Shown here: positions 41,144 to 51,064 of the stretch, one piece after another
Layout of the letters: every line of letters begins with the position of its first letter
Numbering within the stretch: position 1 is the first letter of the stretch
NCBI GenBank assembly: GCA_977006965.1
Contig: OZ345374.1
Span: 2,232,001 to 2,296,000 of the forward strand
Length of the DNA stretch: 64,000 bases
Source: Phymatolithon calcareum
Lineage: Eukaryota > Rhodophyta > Florideophyceae > Hapalidiales
Direction of reading: 5' to 3'
Made by a program: the position numbers and the translations under genes
The notes under the pieces: model-generated
The model's input: the letters and a program-made list of their open reading frames with translations, nothing else
Told to the model about the DNA's origin: nothing
Databases searched by the model: none

Positions 41144-42395
41144 TGACGGCACATCCGGTGGCTCAGAAGCGACCACGCGCGACGCCGTTCGGGCGCAGAT
41201 CGGCATCGCTCAAGACCGTCTTGGAGCCGCAACCAGTGGCAGTCGAGAAGCAGCGCCCGCGCGAAGTCGTTTGATACAGTCTCGGGTCGCAAGCAGCGGT
41301 AGTCGAGAAGCGGCCACGCGCGAAGACGTTTCCGCGCCACCGAAGTCGCTCGACACAGCCTGGGCGCAATAACGGGTGGCAGTCTAGAAGAAGCCTCAGG
41401 AGAGTGACGGCCGGGTCAAGGACGTCCTCCGGATGCTTTCCATGCGACCCTCGCACAGGGTTGTGCCACGCGGCGCTACGCGGCGAAGGGCCGAACTTTT
41501 GTGAGTCAGATTTACGGGCGCGCACCCCCGGCGGCGGTTGAAGACGCGGCCCACTCGGCGCAAGGTCGAAAGCTCGCGCGACAGTCTCACTGATGCGCAC
41601 AGTCGCCAGCGACTGCTTCGGAGTCTGAACCTTGCCGACCAAAAGCACTATATCAAGCCGGACGCCGAAGAAACCTTGATCTCCAGCATACGCATCACTA
41701 GCTTGCAGACTCGTTCACACGGAGGCACGCATTGCCGAACGTGCCTGGCCCATTGGTTTGTCGCGGCGACGCATCCAGCGGCAGCGGAAAAGCGACCACG
41801 CGCGATGACATCCGGACGTTGATCGACATCGCTAATGACTGTCTTGGAGCCGCAACCAGTGGCAGTCGAGGAGCAGCGCCGCGCGAAGGATCCCCGTGCC
41901 GAGCCAGGTCGTTCGACACCGTCTCGAGCCGCAACTAGCGACATTCGAGAAGCCGCCACGTGCTAAGACGCTCTCGCGACAACCTAGGTCGCCCGACAGC
42001 GCCGGGAGCCACAACCGGTGGACGCCTGGAAGAACGCTTACGCGCGTGACGACCGGGCCAAGGACGCGTTCTGGACGCTTTCCATGCAACCCGCTCATCA
42101 GGTTGCGCCACGCGGCGCCGGGCTGCGACAGGCGGAGACTCTGTGCGTCACATTCACAGGCGCGTACACCCGGCGGCGGTTGAAAACACAGCTGCACGCA
42201 GCGCAGAGTCTAAAGCTTGCGCGACAGTCTCACCGGCGAGCACAGTCGCCAGCAACTGCTCTAGAGTCGGAGCCTCGCCGATCGAAATCTCTATATCAAG
42301 CAAGACGCTGAAGAAACCTTGATCTCCAGCACACGCATCGCAAGCTTGCAGACGCGTTCACACGGAGGCACGCACTTCGGAACGTGCCTGAACCG
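41144..42395. repeat. G+C-rich tandem duplication, two ~630-bp units with ~65-bp subunits
   Basis: Two units of about 625-640 bases. Matching words at 41,215 and 41,838 (GTCTTGGAGCCGCAACCAGT) and at about 41,718 and 42,358 (ACACGGAGGCACGCA) fix the period. Inside each unit a shorter motif (CGCAACxAGxGGxAGTCGAG, then CGCGCGAAG) recurs several times. The copies are diverged. The overlapping frames on both strands have no recognised domain and look like products of G+C-rich repetition. Confidence 0.75.
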
Positions 42396-42949
42396 AGACG
42401 TGAACCGCGCGTAAGGCAGCGAACAGCGTGAGGAGCTTTTTGGTACACCGGCTGTCCTTTTCCCACAAAGGGCTCGTGCGATATCTGATTTCTCGGCGGA
42501 GGCTATACAGGTGAGCTTTTCGAGTTGGCAGCCCGCGTTCTTTTGTTGACCGCCCACCCACCCTTCATAGTCTTTTGTAGTAGTAGTGAAGCTATCGCAC
42601 GGCTACAACTACGGCAATCCGGTTCTCCGGCAAGCGGTGCTTGTCCGGGAGGAGGTTCCTAAGAGTCACTGGACGGTGTCCGGGAACTCTAGTGAGGAGA
42701 AGCGCGACACTGCTTGCCTTCTCTGGGGAGCTAGACCGTTGGACGCCGTGAAACCAAAGTCGCCAAAATTTCGGTTTTATATTTCGAATAAAACCGCAGA
42801 TCTTTCTAAAGTCTGCCAAGGCAGGCAGTCTCCAAGCCTACCTCGCTATCGCAACAGCTTTATGAGCTCACCTTCCGTGTGAACGATCTTTCCGCAATAA
42901 AGCAAGAAAAATCATCAAATAGCACTGTTGAAGTTGCTTTGTTCTACCT
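42396..42949. other. No supported gene
   Basis: Sequence between the G+C-rich array and the stop codon of the GT11 C-terminal part. Short frames only. Confidence 0.4.
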
Positions 42950-43675
42950 TTACGATGTATTTTCAGGACCACCATGATGGCTTAGCTGAATCCATTTGTG
43001 AGGAATTAGATCAGTTTCTTCAGTGAATCGCGGTCCAAACCATGGCTGGGGAGCAATGACAATTTTTTCCAAATCTTCGTTTAAAAATGCGCCCCACCAG
43101 CTGAAAGTTGAATTCGCAATGATATGGTGCATCGCCATGGCCATAGTAAGAAGAGCCTCGAGAGGGTCGTTAACCCTCATGAATTGCATCATTCTCCCAT
43201 TCGCAATGTCCTCCTCGAACGCCTCTTTGCACCACCTGAGATCATCCGAGAAGACCAGAAAGACAGAATTCCGCGGCATGTGCCTCATTGCCGCACGGTA
43301 ATATCTCAAGGGGATCGGTTCCAAAAGATTTCGGTTAAACCTCTTAGTGTAGTCGCCGCGTCGGATGTGTAGAGATACGAGGGTCTTCCCGGGGTGCAGT
43401 TTACGTAGTCGCGATATCGTTTGGGTCGCAAGCTTGTTTTGCGGAAGATGTGCGAGATGAGAGCGGACAGCAAGAAGTCCGACTTCCGCTACTTGATGGC
43501 ACTGGAACAGCCCGCGCAAGTACAGACACGGTGCGTGCAGCAATGCAGCATCTAGATCAGAGCAGTCAGTGCTTACGCGAGGTGCATCTATCGCTTCGAT
43601 CGCACCGCATGCTGTGGATAGGTTGGGGAAGACGCTCGCCTCGCGAAATATGGAGTCATTGTAAACGGTGTCATT
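42950..43675 (-). pseudogene. GT11 fucosyltransferase-like gene, C-terminal part (split by copia element)
   Basis: Minus-strand frame that ends at 42,950 and begins at the retrotransposon junction. It carries the GT11 (alpha-1,2-fucosyltransferase superfamily) motifs: VSLHIRRGDY (residues 189-194 for HIRRGD in the uninterrupted numbering), FSDDLRWCKE, and IIANSTFSWWGAFLN near the acceptor/donor pocket. The N-terminal part lies at 50,252-50,514. Counting one copy of the TCATT duplication, the two parts total 984 bases, or 327 aa, in one frame. The function before disruption would be fucosylation, or a related glycosyl transfer, in the Golgi lumen. Confidence 0.88.
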
Positions 43676-44298
43676 TGTCGCAGATTCGATCCTGTTCATC
43701 CATCGGTTATATGTGCGCAGCCTGGCACACCCTCATCGAGCCAGTCAACGGTCAAGCAACGATCACCCGTGATTGACGTTCAAGACGAGAAGACAATCAA
43801 TATTGTCGGTTGCGTACCGACAATAACCTACAGAAGACCTAACCGAAACAAGAGGTCGCTGTGCAGAACACCGAGCACAGCTCTCGAGACTATCCGCAAA
43901 TCTTACGCTACATTGCTAGCACCTAACGGCACGCATACGTTGCGAACCGAAACATCTCGATTAGCGTGCGGTTAACTGTCTGCAATATACGACAGTCTAA
44001 GCCAAAGTAGTGTCGAGCTCCCCCCTGTAGATGGATACTATATAAGCTAGAATAGTTTCCCATCTCATTAAACTCGGCAAGTCGGAATCAAGTAAAAGTA
44101 CACACATCCTACTTCACACACCGTCTCCCCCCGTAACTGAGTACGCCTGGGAGGCGCCACCCGCTCAATAAGCAGTTCACGCGTACGGCCCGCACTACCA
44201 CTGTGCCGCCACGCGCCGGTTCTGCGAGCGAGGCACCGGGAATAATCGTCCTGAGGTGCCCGACCTGTTCTACCTCGTTTGGTAGAGTTTTCTCGAAA
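43676..44298 (+). repeat. Left LTR of copia element
   Basis: Starts TGTCGCAG and ends CTCGAAA where the right LTR ends CTCGACA, so the canonical terminal CA is changed to AA. No other difference was noticed by eye. Confidence 0.92.
44039..44045 (+). promoter_or_regulatory. TATA box in left LTR
   Basis: TATATAA about 400 bases upstream of the gag ATG and inside the LTR, as expected for the U3 promoter of an LTR element. The copy in the right LTR is at 49,992-49,998. Confidence 0.5.
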
Positions 44299-44440
44299 TT
44301 TCGAAATACGCGGGATATTCTCCAAACAACTGCAAGCGAATCTTTCCCGAACCATATCTTCCGACCTTTTGCTCCCAAGCGACAAGGTCATCGTTTCCTT
44401 TTGACCCTGCCTTTACGTCAAGTCGCTACTATAACCCAAG

Positions 44441-46462
44441 ATGCCGCGAGAAGCCTCTGTTTTCACGCCAGCTAAGCGGACCTCGCTTTTGCGCCGAATC
44501 CAGAATCGCATCGACTGCCTACTTCCGTCTGATCGCTTCGTCAAGGGCGTGTACCACATTTTGATCGATATCATCTCCATGGAATCCAACTCAAGCGAAG
44601 CGGTCCGTGCAAGGGTCGCAAGCTACTTCAGCCCAAGCCTGCTCTTCCACAATGAAGTAATCGAGAGCGAAGGATTGCGTTTTTATGATCTTCTTCTCGA
44701 AATCCTAGATACCGCCGGTGTTGATGTCCCCCTGTCCTTCGTTGTGCCTCTTCCTTTGCAAGCAGCCGAAGTGCTATACTCAACCAATGAAGATGAGAAG
44801 GTAACCGACGATGTCAAGGCCGAACAAGACAAACTTTATGAGGAATCCAACAAACTTTATGCAATGCACAAATTCGCACCGTTCCCCAAACGTTTCGAGC
44901 CTTTCATCGAAACGCCCACAGAGACTCCCGTGGCTCAAAGACAACTTTTTTCTGCAACTCCCATTCAAAGAAGTCAAACAGCGACTTTTCCTCTTGTCAA
45001 AGATGAGCCCACACGAGCTCATGCGCACACTCGGACTGACAATGTGGACAACCATGAGTATTCCAAACTACTTACAGGTTCTTCAGCGATGCATGAACAA
45101 ATGATGTCTGCCGCGCAAACCCTTCGCCAGAGACGCGGTCCTCCGAAAGACCACGTCGTTTCTCAACAGACTGAGTCTCCCGCACCACCCGAGTCAAGCC
45201 CTTCGGCCGAAACACAAAGGAAAGAAGTAAGCCCCGTCACGTCATCGGATGCAAGAGACAATTTCCCCTCTTCTCGACAGAAGACTGTCTTTTTGCAAAC
45301 TGTCATGAAGAAATTTCGGGACGAAAGTCAATTGTTCTCCGGTACTGACAACAAGTCCTGGGCGAACCATTTACACAAGTTCAAGGAAATGGGCAAGGCA
45401 CATGACATCACAGATGATGAATCCCTATTGAGCATTATTCAATGGTCCCTTGGTCCCGGACCGCTAATGAGCTATGAAAGGTATCATGCCTCTCCAAACG
45501 CAACATGGAAGGGATTTACTGAATTGATGCACAACACCTACAGCTCTGCAGTCACTCATGCGCGAACAAGGGACGCGCTATTATCTGTATCACTACAAGA
45601 CGAGCTGTTAGCACCAGATGAAGGGCCCAGAAACACTCGAAATAGTCGCGCGGTAACGAGGACGGCGAACAAAATCCTCAAACTCGCCAATGATCTACCA
45701 CTCGACGAACGCGCGGACAAGCATTTGCTACAGTATCTTCGCATGGCTATTCAGGGCGTTGCGTTTACGAAGGTTCCACAGTTGGCATCTCTTGAAAGCA
45801 AAAACAGCTCTTTTGACTCACTGTCATTATCCATCCTAGCAGCGGCACAAGTCGAGGACAATAACACTCGCTCCTCCAGAAACAGTGGATCGCTCAAAAC
45901 CAGAGATGTCTATCAAGCAACTGCAACCACAGATGTCCAAACGGATTTTGAGATATTGTTCACTGACCGCCGCTTCGGTCGTATACCCCACAAACGCTCC
46001 AAGAAATGCGGTGATAACAAAGTTGAGAATGGCCACTTGAAAGGAAAGGTCATGCGATGTTTTGATTGTGATTCCAACAAACACCTCAAGTACCACCGTG
46101 AATGCAGTGCTGAGATCGCAAGACGAAAGAAAGGCGGCGGTATTCTTGACGGTGTACACAAGCAATTAACACAAGGGAAACCGGCAGCTCAAATTCTTGC
46201 ATGCCTGGCCATTGCGCTGGAAGATGCAACCTCCGACACAGTGGATCATGGTCCAGAAACCAGTGAAGAAAGCACAACAGATAACCACATCGTGGACGTC
46301 AGGTTCAACATCGCGGACAGAACAACTGAAACGCACTCCGATGGTGGACAATACGGCTCCGATGAAGAGCTTTTTTCAACAAACTTTGCTGACAAGCTCG
46401 CACACTCTATGCAAGCTTCCATCCAGCCTGACACGTATTTTCCGGGCGGCCATGCTTTGTGA
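44441..46462 (+). CDS. gag-like polyprotein of copia element
   Basis: 673 aa from ATG 44,441. The central part (about 290-400: QLFSGTDNKSWANHLHKF, SIIQWSLGPG, ARTRDALLSV) resembles retrotransposon capsid proteins. A C-terminal Cys/His segment (CFDCDSNKHLKYHREC, near 535-550) has CX2CX4HX6C spacing, which departs from the canonical CX2CX4HX4C zinc knuckle. The frame ends at TGA 46,460-46,462, with a 31-base overlap with the pol frame. Confidence 0.85.
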   Translation: MPREASVFTPAKRTSLLRRIQNRIDCLLPSDRFVKGVYHILIDIISMESNSSEAVRARVASYFSPSLLFHNEVIESEGLRFYDLLLEILDTAGVDVPLSFVVPLPLQAAEVLYSTNEDEKVTDDVKAEQDKLYEESNKLYAMHKFAPFPKRFEPFIETPTETPVAQRQLFSATPIQRSQTATFPLVKDEPTRAHAHTRTDNVDNHEYSKLLTGSSAMHEQMMSAAQTLRQRRGPPKDHVVSQQTESPAPPESSPSAETQRKEVSPVTSSDARDNFPSSRQKTVFLQTVMKKFRDESQLFSGTDNKSWANHLHKFKEMGKAHDITDDESLLSIIQWSLGPGPLMSYERYHASPNATWKGFTELMHNTYSSAVTHARTRDALLSVSLQDELLAPDEGPRNTRNSRAVTRTANKILKLANDLPLDERADKHLLQYLRMAIQGVAFTKVPQLASLESKNSSFDSLSLSILAAAQVEDNNTRSSRNSGSLKTRDVYQATATTDVQTDFEILFTDRRFGRIPHKRSKKCGDNKVENGHLKGKVMRCFDCDSNKHLKYHRECSAEIARRKKGGGILDGVHKQLTQGKPAAQILACLAIALEDATSDTVDHGPETSEESTTDNHIVDVRFNIADRTTETHSDGGQYGSDEELFSTNFADKLAHSMQASIQPDTYFPGGHAL

Positions 46463-49400
46463 CCAGTTGCATGAGCCGATCCAAAATGGTCAGCTCGAGG
46501 GCTAAACCCATCTCAGCGTACAACCGAAATCGCATCAAGAAAGTACTGAATGCACAATCGGTTTCCAACCCAGCAAGACTTTGCAAATTTGAAGGCGCAG
46601 TGATTGATACTGGAGCTTCGCGTTCGTGCATAGGTATACGACAAGCTCGCGCATACATGGCATCATGCGGCAGTACTCTAAACTTGCAACCAAGTCATTT
46701 TCGATTCAAGTTTGGGAATGTAATTCACGACTCTCGCGGACTCATTCACATAGACTTACCAACGCCAGACGAGCATGGTATTGAGTTTGAAGCCGATGTC
46801 GTCGACACTGATGTTCCGCTGCTACTAGGCTACGATGTTCTCCTCAAGCATGGATTGAACATCAATATCCGTGAGTATAAGCTCGAGCACACACAATGGT
46901 CGATCCCAATTGTGCATGAGATGGGACACCTTTGGGTACGTTGGCTGAGTGAGGCGTACTATACGAAAGCCGAGTTACTAAAGCTCCATCGACACTACAG
47001 ACACCCATCATCAGACAAGCTGTTCGCACTACTCAAGCGCATCAAAAGGGATGACCTACCATCCGGCACCCTTTCCGTTCTTAAGGAAATTCAAAAATCC
47101 TGTGATCTCTGCTCAAGAATCGATCGTCGACAGATCCGATTTCAGGTCGGCTCCCCGAATATTGATGATATTGTCTTCAACAGGGAGCTTTCTATGGATC
47201 TCTTCAAAATTGGTACCCGCTATGCGCTCCATATCGTGGACCTGGGGACTCACTTCGGAGCTGCTGAATTCCTCACCCAAGTATCCACCGAAGCTGTTTG
47301 GGATGCTTTTCTTCGATGTTGGGCGCTCGTTTATTCTGGTATGCCGGATACGATTTTTTGCGACCAAGGTTCCTGCTTCACATCATCCGAGTGGGAATCT
47401 CTATCGAATGGCAACGGCGTTGTCTTAAAATTCTCAGGTGCGCAGCATCACAACGGTATTAGTATTTGCGAAAGGTACCACGCACCATTGCGCAATATCT
47501 ACAGAAAAGTGGAGATTCAATGCCCAACTATGGGTCCAGACATGATCCTCAAAACAGCCGTTAAGGCCATGAATGATACATTGGGCCCCGAAGGTCTGGT
47601 GCCATCATTTCTCGTTTTCGGAATTATGCCACGGTACGCTCCAGTGGGTCTCACTAATACGCTCCCGAACCAAAAAATGAGGTTCGAAGCTCTACGGACA
47701 GCACGGGAGGAGTATTTTCGTATCTCAAATAACCTCCGTATTACTCGTGCTCTGCGATCGAAAGTACCGGAGGCTTCAGACCATATTTACAAAATCGGTG
47801 ACCTGGTCCGCGTCTACAGGGAAGAGCTCCGTGGCTACTCTTATCCGGTTCCGGTGTCAGAGATCAATGAAAATGGCCGAATGCTGTCCATTGAAATACG
47901 ACCCGGTATCCTCCAACTGTACGCAATTTCGCAGCTCAAACCATACACCGGCCCTCTTCAGGAAAGCGAAGAAACTGTACGAGAGATTTCAGACTCATTT
48001 GGTCCCTGGCGCAGAGACTACGTGTCACCCCATGCTCTACCGTCTAATACTTTTGAAACGTACGCCACGGAGATTATTGACAAGAATGATCCAAGAGCAA
48101 CTAGCCCAGAAATGGCAACGGCAATTGAAAAGGAACTCTCCGGTTTAAGTGAAAGGGGGACTTTCAAAATTGTCTTTCGGCATGAGCTCCCAGAAGGAGC
48201 AAATGTTTTGCGCGGACGAGTACTACTAAGCATCAAGGATGTAAACACGGATGAAGAACGCTATAAGGCCAGATTCGTCATCGGAGGCCACCGTGATCGG
48301 GACAAGCTAAGCCTAGTACATGCGTCACCAAACTTACGCATGGAATCAGTCCGTCTTTTGCTTTCAATAGCTTCAATTATGGGTTTCGAGGTTTGGACAC
48401 AAGACATCGCCCAAGCTTTCCTCCAGTCATCTTCCGAACTGATGCGGGAAGTCTACATGGAAGGCACGAAAGAGTTTCATCTAAAGCCAAACCAACTGCT
48501 GAAGCTGATGAAACCTTTGTATGGGCTCGCCGACTCTGGAGATCGTTGGCACCACACGCTCCGCGAACACCACATTAAGGAACTCGGAATGATTCCAACC
48601 GATGGCGATTTGAGTTTGTACACCCGTCATGTTGGCAATCGTCTATGTGGTATGTCTGGTGTGTATGTCGACGATACTATCCAGACCGGAGATGAAAACT
48701 TTAAGCGCTGGACAGAACGGACTGGCCAAAGATTTGACACCACACCGCGAAAGTTCGGCATCGCAAAATTTTTTGGCATGACGGTCGAACAGAAGAAGGA
48801 CAATACTCTGGTCACGACAGATATGAATGAGTACATACAGAAGCTGTCTCTGGCATATGTACCATGCACATTCGAAGTGTTCCGCTCAAAACGCGCTCAA
48901 CTAGCATGGACCACCAACTGTCGCCCCGATGTCGCGTGCGCAGTATCGCAGACCGCTCAAGTAACGGAGAAGGACTTCGATGGTGACCAGGACGCAAGAA
49001 AGTTGAACAAGATTATTCGTCACCTACAGCGCCATAAGGTTCAAGTCAAGTTTCCCAATCTGGACCGCAATTCTCTTCATATTCGAGCGTACGCAGACGC
49101 CAGTCATGCGAATAATCGCGATCTCTCTTCCCAGATTGGTATTATCATCACCTTGTGCGACCGCGCCAATCAGTGTTCTATCATCGGCTACCGATCTTAC
49201 AAGTGCCAACGTGTAACACGCTCTGCAATGGCGTCCGAGTGTCATGCGTTTGCAGACGCGTTCGATTACGCGTTCATGCTCAAGCATGATTTGGAATCCC
49301 TACTTCGGCAAACAATACCCATTCAAATGTTCACTGATAGTAAGTCATTGTTTGATGTTATCGTTAAGGCTTCAAGAACTACGGAGCGTCGGCTTATGAT

Positions 49401-49587
49401 CGATGTCGCGGCTTGTCGTGAAGCATACGAGAAGCATGAGATTGCTGACATTGGCTACATTCGCTCCGGTTATAACCTCGCCGATTGCATGACAAAAATA
49501 ATGGCACCTCATCAACTGCTGAAAGTCATGGAATCTGCTTCTTTGTCTCACCCAATTGAGCAATGGATCATCCGAAAAACGAAATAA
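46459..49587 (+). CDS. pol polyprotein of copia element
   Basis: About 1040 aa in the -1 frame relative to gag. The frame is open from 46,432; the first ATG is 46,471. In order: aspartic protease (VIDTGAS near 46,605), integrase zinc-binding (HRHYRH ... CDLC), integrase core with MDLFKIG, FCDQGS and ICERYHAPL as the likely D, D and E blocks, reverse transcriptase (TQDIAQAFLQ, VYVDDT near 48,660) and RNase H (YADASHA, MASECHAF, MFTDSKSL). This PR-IN-RT-RH order defines Ty1/copia. No internal stop. Expression would need -1 frameshifting in the overlap or reinitiation. Confidence 0.93.
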   Translation: MTSCMSRSKMVSSRAKPISAYNRNRIKKVLNAQSVSNPARLCKFEGAVIDTGASRSCIGIRQARAYMASCGSTLNLQPSHFRFKFGNVIHDSRGLIHIDLPTPDEHGIEFEADVVDTDVPLLLGYDVLLKHGLNINIREYKLEHTQWSIPIVHEMGHLWVRWLSEAYYTKAELLKLHRHYRHPSSDKLFALLKRIKRDDLPSGTLSVLKEIQKSCDLCSRIDRRQIRFQVGSPNIDDIVFNRELSMDLFKIGTRYALHIVDLGTHFGAAEFLTQVSTEAVWDAFLRCWALVYSGMPDTIFCDQGSCFTSSEWESLSNGNGVVLKFSGAQHHNGISICERYHAPLRNIYRKVEIQCPTMGPDMILKTAVKAMNDTLGPEGLVPSFLVFGIMPRYAPVGLTNTLPNQKMRFEALRTAREEYFRISNNLRITRALRSKVPEASDHIYKIGDLVRVYREELRGYSYPVPVSEINENGRMLSIEIRPGILQLYAISQLKPYTGPLQESEETVREISDSFGPWRRDYVSPHALPSNTFETYATEIIDKNDPRATSPEMATAIEKELSGLSERGTFKIVFRHELPEGANVLRGRVLLSIKDVNTDEERYKARFVIGGHRDRDKLSLVHASPNLRMESVRLLLSIASIMGFEVWTQDIAQAFLQSSSELMREVYMEGTKEFHLKPNQLLKLMKPLYGLADSGDRWHHTLREHHIKELGMIPTDGDLSLYTRHVGNRLCGMSGVYVDDTIQTGDENFKRWTERTGQRFDTTPRKFGIAKFFGMTVEQKKDNTLVTTDMNEYIQKLSLAYVPCTFEVFRSKRAQLAWTTNCRPDVACAVSQTAQVTEKDFDGDQDARKLNKIIRHLQRHKVQVKFPNLDRNSLHIRAYADASHANNRDLSSQIGIIITLCDRANQCSIIGYRSYKCQRVTRSAMASECHAFADAFDYAFMLKHDLESLLRQTIPIQMFTDSKSLFDVIVKASRTTERRLMIDVAACREAYEKHEIADIGYIRSGYNLADCMTKIMAPHQLLKVMESASLSHPIEQWIIRKTK

Positions 49588-49616
49588 CTTTCTCGCGAGT
49601 ACGATTGTCTCTCGTC

Positions 49617-49628
49617 AAAAATAGGGTG
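49617..49628 (+). other. Polypurine tract candidate
   Basis: AAAAATAGGGTG directly precedes the right LTR, where plus-strand synthesis is primed in LTR elements. Confidence 0.5.
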
Positions 49629-50251
49629 TGTCGCAGATTCGATCCTGTTCATCCATCGGTTATATGTGCGCAGCCTGGCACACCCTCATCGAGCCAGTCA
49701 ACGGTCAAGCAACGATCACCCGTGATTGACGTTCAAGACGAGAAGACAATCAATATTGTCGGTTGCGTACCGACAATAACCTACAGAAGACCTAACCGAA
49801 ACAAGAGGTCGCTGTGCAGAACACCGAGCACAGCTCTCGAGACTATCCGCAAATCTTACGCTACATTGCTAGCACCTAACGGCACGCATACGTTGCGAAC
49901 CGAAACATCTCGATTAGCGTGCGGTTAACTGTCTGCAATATACGACAGTCTAAGCCAAAGTAGTGTCGAGCTCCCCCCTGTAGATGGATACTATATAAGC
50001 TAGAATAGTTTCCCATCTCATTAAACTCGGCAAGTCGGAATCAAGTAAAAGTACACACATCCTACTTCACACACCGTCTCCCCCCGTAACTGAGTACGCC
50101 TGGGAGGCGCCACCCGCTCAATAAGCAGTTCACGCGTACGGCCCGCACTACCACTGTGCCGCCACGCGCCGGTTCTGCGAGCGAGGCACCGGGAATAATC
50201 GTCCTGAGGTGCCCGACCTGTTCTACCTCGTTTGGTAGAGTTTTCTCGACA
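49629..50251 (+). repeat. Right LTR of copia element
   Basis: Starts TGTCGCAG and ends CTCGACA, followed by the target duplication TCATT. Confidence 0.95.
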
Positions 50252-50514
50252 TCATTAGCGTACAGATTCTCCAGATAACCTGGGGTGATGCCGGTCCGTT
50301 GTCGAATGTATTCAGCTGCTGAGAACTGGAAGAGCTGGTTTCCCAGCCGCCCTGAGAGCGGAATTATTATCGACCGTGTTCCACTATCCTCCTTTTGTCT
50401 CCTCAGTGAGAGGAAAAAACACATCATTCCGGAAACAGCGAAAAGTACCGGTGTTGTTCGTATCACCTTTCTTCCAGAGAAGCGGCTGGAGGACATTTTC
50501 ATGTTGACGAACAT
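50252..50514 (-). pseudogene. GT11 fucosyltransferase-like gene, N-terminal part (split by copia element)
   Basis: Minus strand from ATG 50,514 (other ATGs at residues 5 and 7). Residues 20-37 form a hydrophobic segment (TPVLFAVSGMMCFFLSL), a type II Golgi-style anchor. SGRLGNQLFQFSAAEYI (residues 54-70) is the N-terminal GT11 motif that binds the nucleotide sugar. Coding continues in frame at 43,675 once the element and one TCATT are discounted. As it stands the frame runs into LTR sequence and stops at about 50,062. A run of twelve C on the coding strand lies just upstream, and an eight-codon upstream ORF (ATG at about 50,524) overlaps the start. Confidence 0.88.
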
Positions 50515-50974
50515 TTCCTTTTCATGTGTGATTGGGGGGGGGGGGTGGCGAAGCGCTCGTTTGGGGCAGTTGAATTTTAGAGAGTCCTAGAACAGTTTGG
50601 CGCAAAAATGAATTTTACAACAACGACATACTAGTAGATTGACTTCTCCACATGTCGAGTACGAGAGTTTGGAATCTTTTGCTACAATAAGGATGCTACA
50701 GACCTGAAGCTTTTGATGTGCATTGGAAACAAAAGTCGAGCTTCCCTTGGCCGGGCATTAATTTCAAAAAAGAGGACATGAAGCTGGACCATACTATGAT
50801 TTGTCTTCTCGCAAAGTTCGGTGTATATACCCAACCTTCGGTAAGGTTCGGGGCAGCAGGTACGTATAACAAATGTTTACTTCTGTTCATGGACCACCGT
50901 TAGGCAAGGAATACTGCCGAGAAAAGAGGGGCATGATTGGCGACTAAACCCTTGGGTGGAAGCTAGACTGGCCT
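50515..50974. other. 5' flank of the GT11 gene
   Basis: Contains a 12-base G run at 50,534-50,545 (C run on the gene's strand). No other gene seen. Confidence 0.45.
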
Positions 50975-51064
50975 TTTTTGAATTTGGAATTTACTAAACG
51001 CCCTCAGAAGTACTCATGAGACTGCAAGGGAGATGCGTTTCAGCAGCTACTCTCATGTAGCTTC
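50975..51064 (-). mobile_element. LINE family B 3'-end fragment
   Basis: Matches 55,060-55,147 nearly base for base (AATTTGGAATTTA, AACGCCCTCAG, ACTCATGAGACTGCAAGGG). On the minus strand it ends in an A run next to the target. Only about 90 bases remain. Confidence 0.7.

Larger units (their letters stand above)
43676..50251 (+). mobile_element. Ty1/copia LTR retrotransposon, 6576 bp
   Basis: Two 623-bp LTRs bound separate gag and pol frames in copia order (protease, integrase, reverse transcriptase, RNase H). The 5-bp target duplication TCATT is at 43,671-43,675 and 50,252-50,256. Both main frames are uninterrupted and the LTRs look identical except for the last-but-one base of the left copy, so insertion is recent. 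The element lies antisense within the GT11 gene. Confidence 0.95.

Noticed and set aside
41047-42197. Several 90-160-codon frames on both strands in the G+C-rich array
   Set aside because: They arise from the repeat composition and have no recognised domain. They are annotated as one repeat instead.
43450-43975. Short plus-strand frames in and beside the left LTR (repeated in the right LTR)
   Set aside because: They lie opposite GT11 coding sequence or within LTR sequence; no domain.
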